Assembly (NCBI GenBank): GCA_947627125.1
Contig: CANQUY010000104.1
Location: 1-6,382 of the forward strand
DNA length: 6,382 nt
DNA from: an uncultured Clostridia bacterium
Lineage (GTDB): Bacteria > Bacillota > Clostridia > Christensenellales > Borkfalkiaceae
Direction of reading: 5' to 3'
Numbering within the stretch: the first letter of the stretch is position 1; each line of letters opens with the position of its first letter. Below, in pieces: positions 1 to 6,382 of the stretch. The notes below the pieces were generated by a model that saw nothing but the letters and a program-made list of their open reading frames with translations, had not been told where the DNA came from and searched no databases. A program made the translations under genes and the position numbers.

Positions 1-192
1 CATGCGGTACAGCGCGCTCATCGGCTCGCCCTGGCTGCCGGTGGTCACAATCACCAATTCTTCGGGCGGGTATTTGTTGACCTTGTCGATATCGATCAAA
101 ACGCCGTCCGGGATCGTCATATACCCCAGCTCGCGCGCAACCTCAAGCACGTTGACCATGCTGCGCCCGCTGACGGCGACCTTTCTGCCGTA
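1..192 (-). CDS. rnj: Ribonuclease J internal fragment (beta-CASP region), joined in frame
   Basis: From codon 190-192 to the window edge the frame reads YGRKVAVSGRSMVNVLEVAR, then a stretch ending in VTTGSQGEPMSALYRM. This matches the middle of RNase J as I know it: the GR(K)VAV.GRSM segment, the LGY...P.G..IDI...N.YP segment, and the strongly conserved TGSQGEP(M)(A/S)AL motif of the beta-CASP domain. RNase J is a cytoplasmic 5'-3' exo- and endoribonuclease in mRNA decay and rRNA maturation, normally about 550 residues. Only about 64 residues, from near its middle, are in view. The N-terminal metallo-beta-lactamase half with the HxHxDH metal ligands is absent, replaced by the surface protein. 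The rest of the C-terminal half presumably continues beyond base 1. I see no start codon with a ribosome binding site here, and the codons for M at 220-222 and 208-210 belong to the surface-protein side. It should be treated as a broken or misjoined copy. Confidence 0.88.
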
Positions 193-3100
193 TTCGAGGA
201 AGTTCTTCATGGACTGTTCCATTGCAACGTAATCGCTGCGCTGGGCGTCTGCGACTGCACCGAAGTAGACGAGGTAGATGACGTTGTCGTAGCCCGAGAT
301 ATCCGAGTTGCTCGGAAGGATCATCTTGATGGGCTGCCTCTTGCCGACAAGATCGACAAAGTTGAAGTAGCACTGCTTCTCGAACCGATACATGCTGAAC
401 TGGCTGCAGAGGATATCGTACCCGGGATCGGATTCGGAGAGGCTGGGTGCATTTTCATCGTAGCTGCATTCGAGCGAGGGCGCGTTGACCGAACGGAACT
501 CCACGCTCGTAAGAGCGGTGTAGCCGTAGAAAGCGTATTCGCCAATGCTCTCGAGGGAATCGGGCAGGACGATCGAAGCGACGCTCTTGTTCTCGTTCCC
601 CGCATAGGCGGCGACATACGTCGTCCCCTCTTCCACCGTCAGAGTTGTGCCCGTCATGCCCGCGGGGACTGCCGCAAGCTGCTGTTTGCCGTTTTCGAGC
701 TCCAGATACAGCGCGCCGTCCTTGATGTGCGCATGAGGATTCTCTGCGCCGCTCACAAAGGTGAACGCCGTGACGGAGGTACAGCCGCGGAAGGCCTGCT
801 CGCCGACATAGGTGAGCGCACTGCCGAAGCTGAAGCCCGTGAGAGCGGTGTTTCCATAGAATGCCCCGCCGCCGATCGTTGCAAGGGCAGGCGCATTGAA
901 CGCCGTAAACTTCGCGTTGCGGAAGGCATAACTGCCTGCAAACACATAGTCGCCGAGGTCGATATCCGTTTCGTCGATGATCTCGGGCATGATGACCGCA
1001 ATCTCGGACATGGAGATCTCAGAATAGCTGAGGTTGACGATATTTCTGTCGAGAGAAGTTTGAACAAGCTCAACAAGTTCGGGGGCGTCGATCGTGCCGA
1101 CAAGGCCCGTATCTGCAAAGGCAAGGCTTCCGATCGTCCTGACCTTCGCAAGGTCAACAACCGTAAGGTCGTCCGCAAGATAGAACGCGGCGGCGCCGAT
1201 CTCCGTGACCTTTCCGAGGTCCACTGTCTTTAAGGACGTGCAGCCCGCAAAGGTGAAGTTGCCGATCTTGGTGACGTCCGCAAGGTCAACGGTCTGCAGG
1301 GCGGTGCAGTATGCAAAGACGTTATCGGGAAGTTCCGAGATCCCGCCGGGGATCGTCACGCTTGCAAGGCTTGCGCAGCCGTAGAACGCGGCCTCGCCGA
1401 TCTGTTTGACGTGGGAGAGGTCGATCGACGTGAAGGTCGGGCCGTGGCTTGCCCTGCCGCCGCGCGTGAAGAAGGTGTAATCCATGAATGCGCCCGTGCC
1501 GATTTCGGTGAGGTCGCTGCCGAGCGTGACGCTTGCAAGGTGCGAGCAATCTGCAAAAGCAAACATGCCGATCTTCGTCACGTTCGCGAGATTTGCCGCC
1601 GAAAGTGCGCTGCAACCGTAGAAGGCTTCCTCCGCGATCTCGCCCTTGACTTTGGAGAGATCGATGGTATTCAATGCGCTGTCGCCGAAGAACGCAAGCG
1701 CGCCGATCGCAGTGTCGCCGCCGAGCGTGACTGTAACAAGTTTTGCACATTCGCGAAACGCCGCCGCGCCGATCGTGGCTTCACCCTGGAAGGTGACGCC
1801 CGTAAGCCCGCTCTGGCTGAATGCCCCTTCTCCGAGCGTGACATTCGCCGCAAAGGTCACATTCGAGAGCGCAGAATCGCCGTTGAATGCGTTGTTGCCG
1901 ACCGTGGAAACCTTTTCAAGGTTCACGGCATTGAGCTTGGTGCAGCCCACAAACGTGCCGTTGCCGACCGTGTTGGCCCCATCAGCAAAGGTCACAGTGA
2001 GGAGCTGTTTGCAGTCCGCGAAGGCATATTCGCCGAGCGACACGGCTCCCTCAAAGGTGACCGAGGAGAGCTTTGCGCCCGAGAATGCGCCCGCACGCAC
2101 GGACTTGACGCTCGCGGGAACGGTGACGTCGCCCGTGTAGGCATTGACTGCCACGAGGACGATCTCGTCCCCATTCTTTGTGAGAAGTTGGGTATTGTTC
2201 TCGCTGAGTTTGTAGGTATTTTCCGCACCCGTTGCGAGTTCAAACGCGTTGAGGCCGCAGCCGTTGAAGATGGAACCCTGTGCGGAGGAAATCTGCGTAT
2301 TCGCCTGCAACGCGACCGTTGCAAGGTTCGTACAGCCGTTGAAAACCTTCTCCCCGAGCGCGAAGCCGCTGTTGGGAAGGGTGATCTTGGTGAGGTTGCT
2401 GTCGCCCGCAAAGGCATAGTCGCCGATGGAATCGAGCCCGTTTTGGCTTGCAAACGTGAAGGAAGTCAAGCTCCTGTTGTTCGCAAAGGCATAGGCGGGA
2501 ATGACGTTCGATTCGTAGCAAGTTACCTCTTTGAGCCCGCATCCGTCAAACATATGCGCGGAGAGCTTGGTGAGCCCGCCCTCGTCAAAGACGACTATTT
2601 CGAGCTTGGTGCAGCCCGCGAAGGCATATTCACCCGTGTTGCGGAGGTGCGAGAGATCGAGCGACGTGAGCGACGTGCAGTTTCTGAAAGCGCGTACACC
2701 GATCGCATAGCAGGAATTCAGCTTGAGAGGACTTTCTGCCGTCGCGACGCCGTCGCCGAAGTCGTTGAGCTTCGTGCAGCCCTCGAACGCGGATGCGCCG
2801 ATGACTTCAACGTCCTTGCTCAGATTGATCTTCTGCAGGGACGTGTCCCCCATAAAGGCGTACTGTCGGATGAACTGGATGGTTTCGGGCAGTTCAACGG
2901 TTTGGAGCGCCGTGCAGTTGTAGAAAGCGGTCTGCTGGATCTCCATGACGCCGTTGGGGATCTTCACCGAGGTGACGGTATCGTTGCCGAGTGCGATACG
3001 GTTGGCATAGATATCGTCCGAGGGAAGTTTCTGGAGATAGTCCTCGTCGTCCAAATAGAGGCTGAAACAGAAGGGTCCGATATAGAGGATGCCCTCGTCG

Positions 3101-6100
3101 TCGGGAATGACGACGTCCCCGCCGAGGCCCTTGTAGGCAACGAGCGTACGCGCGTCGTCGATGACGAATTCGCTGAGGACGGTAATACGGAGGGAGGCCA
3201 TGAGGTTGGAGCCCGCAACGGTCAGCGTGACCGTGGCATTCCCCTTCTTCAGCGCCTTGATGACGCCGTTGCTGTCAACCGTCAGAACTTCGGGACGGTC
3301 GCTCGTGAAAGTGAACTGATAGGTATCCTTCACATACCACGGTTCAACGTCGTAGAAGAGCTGGATGCTCTCGCCGGGGAACATTTCGATGCCTCCGCGG
3401 TAGGCCGTCAAAAAGGTGGTATCGTTGACGTCGCCGATGTCGCTCGGGTCGCCCGCCACCTGCGAATAGGCCTTTAAGGTCTTGAAGTAGGCAAAGCGCA
3501 CGTCTGTGATCTTGGCATTCTTATAGTTCCCGACGTCTTGGGCGGCAAGGAGGGAGATCCCGTTGCTGCCGTCAACGGAGAGGGACTGGGCAATGCCCTG
3601 CTCTGTGCTCTTATCGACGACTTGAATGTTGATCGTCGTCCTGCTGCTATACACGGGATCGGACACGGTGATCGTGACCCTGCCCGCCTTGAGGCCGCGG
3701 ACCTGACCGTACTGCACGTCCGCAGTGGCCTTATTGGAGGAATTCCACGAGAGGTGCCTGAGATAATCGGTCACGTCCTCCACCGTGGATGCCGTTGCAT
3801 CCGCAGAGTAGAGATACTGCGTGAGATCCAAAACTTCGCCGATCCCCACCGTCTTGCTCGTGAGCGCTTTCCCGTTCGCAGTGCCGTCCTCGGTGAACTT
3901 GAAGGTGCCGCGGGTGCCGGGAAGCTGGCAGATGAACATGTTCTCGTTGAGCGCATAGTCCATCACCGCAAAGACGAGAGAATTGGGCACCATCGAGTCG
4001 TATTGGAGATTGGGAAGTAGATCCGTGATCTCGTAACGGAAGGTGTAGTCCTGCCCCCTCTCGCTATAGAGCGGAACGGGATAGTTGTTGACGGAGGTAA
4101 ATTGGATCTGCGGCTCACCCGAATTGGGGCCTGTGTAGTCGGGATTCGGCGTGAAGATGCCGGGGATGAGCGCCATTGCATAGGCGTTATCGTAGACGGT
4201 GAGGTTGACGTAGTAGCGGTCCTTCTTGAGCGTCTTGTCGTATCTCTTCTCGTAGGTCGCGCTCTTGATGATGGGAGCCTCCGTATCGAAGGTGAAATCG
4301 AAGGTGAAGGTGTTCCGCGCGTTGGTGTATTCGCCGCCGTCCTCGCCGTAGTCGAGAAGGCCTACCATCTTGAATTCGTACTGGCGGTTGTTGATGAGAT
4401 TGTAGTCGGTCGCTCTGAAATCGAACGTTTCGTCGAAACCGGGAATGGGAGAACCGCCCTGCGAATACGCCTTGCGGGCGTTGTAATCGTAATGGTCGTA
4501 GATGACTTCCCCCGTCACCTTGTCGGTAATGGTGTAGTGCATCGTCTTGCAGCCGCGGAGGAGCCCCTCGTAGACTGCGCTGATCCCGTCGAGCGTATTG
4601 AGCGTGTTGGAGATCGCGGCGTGCTCGGAGGTTGCGGGGATGGGGTCAAAGCTCGACTCGTCCATCGCATAGAGATAGGTCCCGAGCGGAATGATATAGT
4701 TGTACCTGTAGGAACCGTAGGGCGTGGTGGCGTAGTAATCTGCCTTGATCTTATCTTCCTCGTCGATCCCTGCGTTGTGCGCTTCCGTTTCCACTTCAAA
4801 ATAGGTCTTGTCGAACACGGGAGCCTGCGTCCAGTCGCCGTAGAAGGCAAGGAAGGGAACGTTGAGGTCGATCTCCCCTTCTCCTTCTGCCTTGAGGGTC
4901 ACAAAGCCCTCGACAAACATGCCGTAAGGGAAGGAATTTTCGATGATGTCCTTATCCCCTTGGGAGAGGGTATAGGTGACCTTGAGTTTGAGAACGTTGG
5001 GTGCGGCCCCTTCGCCCGACTTTCCGTTCACCGTGACGGCGTTGCCGCTGACGCTGCCGTTCGCCGAGAGGGCTTCGACCTTGACGCTGCCATTGAGGAG
5101 CTGGGAACGCTCTGCAACGAAGTCGTCGTCTGCCGTGGAAACGCTCTCCGTCAGGCCGAGAACGTCAAGCGTGTACCGCAAAGAGCTTGTGGAGGTGTTG
5201 ACGACGTTGATGTACATCTCGTACACGCCCGTCCTCTTTGCGTCGTCGCCGAGCTCGAGCTTGGTGCGGTCCTGTACCTCGCCGTCCTTTTCGACCTCGA
5301 TATACGCCTTTGTGGTGACTGCGTTCTTGAGGCTTGCAAGGCCCGCGCCCTGCTTTCTCGGCGAATAGGGATTGCCCTGCTCGTTGAGAACGATGCCCGC
5401 CGTGGACATGAGGAGCTTGTTCGTCAGATTCTTGACGTCCTTCATGTAGGTGGCGTTGCTTTCTGCATCTTCGGCGGGTTTCTCGTTGCCCGTGAGGTCC
5501 TTATAGTTGTCCCTCACATATTGACGGATGAGAAGGACGATGCCGCAGAGGTTGGGGCAGGCCATGGATGTACCGCTGATGGTGCCGTAGCCGCCGCCCG
5601 GGAAGGAGGAAGTGATATTTCCGCCGTGCGCCGTGATCTCGGGCTTCAACGTGAGGTCGGGAAGAGGCCCCCAGCAGGAGAAATCGGACATGAAGGGCCC
5701 CGCCTGCTGGTCGTAGCTGAAGGTGAGCGTGCCGTTCCGCTTTTGGGCAAGCTGAACGCCGTCCTCCTTGGAGATGGAAACCGTCGGGATATGGTCGCTC
5801 TTGCCCATCGACATGCGGATGTCGCCCTCAATGTTGTTGTAGATGATACATGCGATCGCGCCTGCGAGCTTGGCCTGCAGGGCCTTATCCTCGAAGGTGT
5901 TGTCGCCGCGGCTGACGAGAGCGATCTTGCCCTCGACGTCGATCGTTGTATAGTTTGCACGGTAGCCGTAGCCGGGGACCGTGACGTATTCAAGCGTATG
6001 CTCTGTACTGTCCTTCGCCCAGTTCATGTCCTCATAGAGTTCGGCGAAGAAGTCGTTCTCCTCGCCCGAGATGGAGCTGGATTCAATGAAGAAGAGGTAC

Positions 6101-6382
6101 TGAGAATCGTTCCCGACGAGGTATTTGCTCTTCACGCCGCTGATGGAGGCGACGGAGAGAGATGCGGGATAGGATGCGGGCGAGCCGATGGTGCCCGAAT
6201 CGGGGTTGGTGACGCGGTTGGTGTTGCCCTGTGCGCCGCCGAAGCCCGAGCTGTACTCGTTGCCCGCGGCGATGATGAGGCTGGTGCCGCTCTCGTTGAT
6301 CTTGTCGTAAATTTCGTTGACGGCTTCCTTGTCCTCTTCGCGCGTGAAGCCGCAGGCGGAGCCGAGGGACATGTTGATGGCG
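1..6382 (-). CDS. Giant surface S8 protease with Big_2 and BspA-type LRR domains (partial, both ends open; C-terminal edge is RNase J-like)
   Basis: One minus-strand frame (codons 6379-6381 down to 1-3) is open for about 2,127 codons; I looked for tta, cta and tca in frame and found none. Order of parts: S8 protease C-terminal portion with PA insert (residues 1-355), Fn3-like domain (356-524), beta-rich stalk (525-837), two Big_2 domains (about 839-922 and 989-1069), BspA-type LRR array (about 1070-1960), an unnamed tail (about 1962-2063), then an RNase J-like end (2064-2127). By family knowledge such proteins are exported and wall-associated, and the protease cleaves extracellular proteins. 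The signal peptide and the catalytic Asp and His must lie upstream of the window. No wall anchor (LPXTG or SLH) is visible, and because the reading passes into RNase J the real C-terminus may be missing altogether. I am sure of the frame and of the protease/LRR identity, and doubtful that all 6.4 kb is one natural gene. Confidence 0.93.
193..498 (-). other. Post-LRR tail of unknown fold, cut by the chimeric junction
   Basis: After the last repeat (TALTSVEFRS) the protein has an acidic Ser/Pro-rich stretch (SYDENAPSLSESDPGYDI). A hydrophobic aromatic segment follows (FEKQCYFNFVDLVGKRQPIK), then SNSDISGYDNVIYLVYFGAV and a helix-like SDYVAMEQSMKNFLEY. I do not recognise a named domain. It follows the LRR block directly, in frame and with similar codon use, so it belongs to the surface protein. 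The helical end stops near 190-196, where the RNase J-like sequence begins, so this tail is probably truncated here. Confidence 0.55.
601..741 (-). other. Interrupting island / restart module within the LRR array (second)
   Basis: After the unit ending TAFTFVSGAENP the sequence reads HIKDGALYLELENGKQQLAA, then VPAGMTGTTLTVEEGTTYVA, and a last LRR unit follows (SIVLPDSLESIGEYAFYGYT, about 508-570). It resembles the first island (GAEN followed by a hydrophilic hairpin, then VP and a V.eg strand). The flanking GAEN tetrapeptide occurs in both places (ATGAENTYK near 2214 and VSGAENPHA near 730), which suggests the two modules descend from one copy. Confidence 0.65.
2101..2220 (-). other. Interrupting island / restart module within the LRR array (first)
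   Basis: Between repeat 10 and repeat 11 the IG..AF rhythm stops. The protein reads NTYKLSENNTQLLTKNGDEI, then VLVAVNAYTGDVTVPASVKS, before the next unit resumes at SVRAGAFSG. The layout, a short strand pair, then L.AV..y.GdVtVPasV.sV, matches the cap-like segment at the start of the array. It probably marks the boundary between two separately folding LRR blocks. Confidence 0.65.
3061..3174 (-). other. N-terminal cap-like segment of the LRR array
   Basis: Residues about 1070-1107 read SEFVIDDARTLVAYKGLGGD, then VVIPDDEGILYIGPFCFS. The pattern F.I.d..L..Y.G.gg.vvIPd...I..I....F is the usual lead-in module of BspA-type arrays. A short beta hairpin precedes the first true repeat. It shares its layout with the two islands further along, so all three look like copies of one kind of restart module. 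Confidence 0.7.
3175..3415 (-). other. Bacterial Ig-like domain 2 (Big_2 type)
   Basis: Residues about 989-1069 include FPGESIQLFYDVEPW, FTSDRPEVLTVDSNGVIKAL and KKGNATVTLTVAG, ending LRITVL. The SD.PEV.TVD.NGVIKALKKG.ATVT.TV motif is a clear Big_2 core. It is separated from the first Ig-like domain by a linker of about 65 residues (3416-3615) that contains ISLLAAQDVGNYKNAKITDV and has no pattern I can name. These domains probably space the LRR array away from the protease. Confidence 0.87.
3616..3867 (-). other. Bacterial Ig-like domain 1 (Big_2 type)
   Basis: Residues about 839-922 run from TSKTVGIGEVLDLTQYL through LSWNSSNKATADV to GQVRGLKAGRVTITVSD and INIQVVD. The order W.SSN..A.V..G.V.GLKAG..TIT......I.VV is the Big_2 pattern seen in adhesins such as intimin and in many Firmicutes surface proteins. 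The core carries an insertion between VLDLTQYL and LSWNSSN (about 15 residues, 3750-3800) that is longer than usual. Confidence 0.82.
3870..4809 (-). other. Beta-rich stalk region resembling the A/B domains of cell-envelope proteinases
   Basis: This covers residues about 525-837. It contains FDTEAPIIKSATYEKRYDKT (about 4237-4299), YYVNLTVYDNAYAMALIPG (about 4156-4215) and VFAVMDYALNENMF (about 3936-3980). The DTEAP...S....D....Y.....V.DN.Y and DYA.N segments are typical of the Fn3-like repeats downstream of the protease in lactocepin-type proteins. They serve as spacers between enzyme and cell wall. The region between about 4330 and 4800 is rich in Tyr, Asp and Gly, and I recognise no named domain in it. 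I see no frame disruption. Confidence 0.6.
4810..5314 (-). other. Fn3-like domain of the lactocepin/C5a-peptidase type
   Basis: Directly after the protease the sequence becomes beta-rich, with alternating hydrophobics (YEMYINVVNTSTSSLRYTLD near 5161-5226) and a long stretch of short strands. It ends with VPFLAFYGDWTQAPVFD, codons about 4810-4860. The P(F/Y)..FYGDW..AP..D ending is characteristic of the Fn3-like domain that packs against the protease in streptococcal C5a peptidase and lactocepin. In that family it is structural and may aid substrate binding. Confidence 0.82.
5315..6382 (-). other. Subtilisin-like S8 protease domain, C-terminal part with catalytic Ser
   Basis: The first residues in view, INMSLGSACG (residues 3-12), and the IIAAGNEYSSGFGG segment (about 36-48) are the usual S8 core. 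The Asn of AAGN (residue 41, codon 6259-6261) is the oxyanion-hole Asn. The catalytic Ser sits in GTSMACPNLCG: Ser272, codon 5566-5568. The domain closes with the segment SPRKQGAGLASLKNAV near 5317-5362, matching the usual C-terminal end (Y..QGAG.vn...A) of C5a-peptidase and lactocepin-like enzymes. The catalytic Asp and His blocks are expected upstream and cannot be checked. All active-site residues that should fall in this part are present, so nothing here suggests an inactive enzyme. Confidence 0.95.
5740..6000 (-). other. PA (protease-associated) domain inserted in the S8 domain
   Basis: Residues about 128-214, between the oxyanion Asn and the catalytic Ser, read VEGKIALVSRGDNTFEDKAL (about 5881-5937), then AKLAGAIACIIYNNIEGDIR, and then IPTVSISKEDGVQLA. 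The pattern GKIALV.RG...F..K...A..AGA...I.YNN followed by IP...I....G is the PA-domain signature. In C5a peptidase and lactocepins this insert lies at the same place and is thought to help control substrate access. Its position and motifs make the call fairly secure. Confidence 0.88.

Larger units (their letters stand above)
500..3174 (-). repeat. BspA-type leucine-rich repeat (LRR_5) array, about 29 repeats
   Basis: About 29 units of roughly 22-24 residues follow the consensus IG..AF.GCT.L..V.L...., for example IGEYAFAG, KIGNFTFAGCTSLKTVDLGK and IGEAAFYGCASLASVTIPGG. This is the BspA / Treponema-type LRR (LRR_5) known from Bacteroidetes, Treponema, Trichomonas and gut Firmicutes surface proteins, where it binds fibronectin and other host ligands or mediates adhesion. 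The array is broken by islands at about 2101-2220 and 601-741, an unusual interval at 955-1080, and one unit with an inserted loop at about 1438-1476. The first unit is preceded by a cap-like segment at 3061-3174. Repeats differ substantially at the DNA level, so the array is old rather than recently amplified. Confidence 0.95.

Noticed and set aside
2..232. Plus-strand open frame of 76 codons at the left edge, and an overlapping minus-strand frame at 143-373.
   Set aside because: Both are out of frame with the strong RNase J match on the minus strand and have no recognisable content.
150..240. A genuine bifunctional protease-RNase J fusion protein as a new system.
   Set aside because: The RNase part starts inside a domain and lacks the metal site, and the two activities belong in different compartments. 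It is kept only as a junction anomaly.
727..1233. A 168-codon plus-strand open frame.
   Set aside because: It shares codon boundaries with the minus-strand LRR coding frame, shows no family resemblance, and is fully covered by well-formed LRR units on the other strand.
1411..3477. A 688-codon open frame on the plus strand, antisense to the LRR array.
   Set aside because: It uses the same codon boundaries as the real minus-strand frame. Its protein is a charged Arg/Glu/Ala/Val-rich sequence with no recognisable domain. It stays open because the codons whose complements are plus-strand stops are rare in this GC-rich repeat region. The minus frame encodes clear LRRs throughout.
3538..4020. A 160-codon plus-strand open frame.
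   Set aside because: It is antisense to the Big_2 domain and stalk region, has the same shadow composition, and has no convincing ribosome binding site or domain.
1..6382. Possible promoters, terminators, RNA genes, insertion sequences or CRISPR repeats.
   Set aside because: The whole window is continuous coding sequence. I saw no stop followed by a hairpin and T-run, no tRNA- or rRNA-like segment, and no regularly spaced identical DNA repeats. The LRR repetition is at the protein level and imperfect.

Overview
The window is one uninterrupted protein-coding stretch on the minus strand. Reading from base 6381 down to base 1, I find no in-frame stop over about 2,127 codons. Both ends run off the window, so neither start nor natural stop is visible. 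There is no intergenic DNA, RNA gene, promoter, terminator, mobile element or CRISPR array that I can support. Residue numbers below count from the high-coordinate edge, residue 1 being the codon at 6379-6381.

From N to C the protein reads as follows. The C-terminal part of a subtilisin-family (S8) serine protease domain comes first, with an inserted PA domain and the catalytic Ser in GTSMA (about 5315-6382). A lactocepin/C5a-peptidase-type Fn3-like domain follows (about 4810-5314), then a further beta-rich stalk of the cell-envelope-proteinase type (about 3870-4809). Two bacterial Ig-like (Big_2) domains come next (about 3616-3867 and 3175-3415). A long BspA-type leucine-rich repeat array of roughly 29 repeats occupies about 500-3174, broken by non-repeat islands. 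A short non-LRR segment I cannot name lies at about 193-498. This is the layout of a very large secreted, surface-displayed protease and adhesin. The protease half would cut proteins outside the cell and the Big_2/LRR half would project from the wall and bind host or environmental ligands.

The last 64 or so codons (1-192) do not belong to that architecture. They read, in the same frame, as the middle of the beta-CASP region of ribonuclease J, with GRSM and TGSQGEP motifs. RNase J is a cytoplasmic RNA-decay enzyme, and the match begins abruptly inside a domain, so the metal-binding half of the enzyme is absent. The most economical reading is a chimeric junction near 184-198, either an assembly join between two unrelated loci or a real rearrangement. 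A functional fusion is unlikely.

The organism is probably a Gram-positive, gut-type member of the Clostridia with a fairly GC-rich genome. That rests on the lactocepin-like protease joined to BspA repeats and on the Firmicutes-like RNase J; the genus cannot be told from this sequence.
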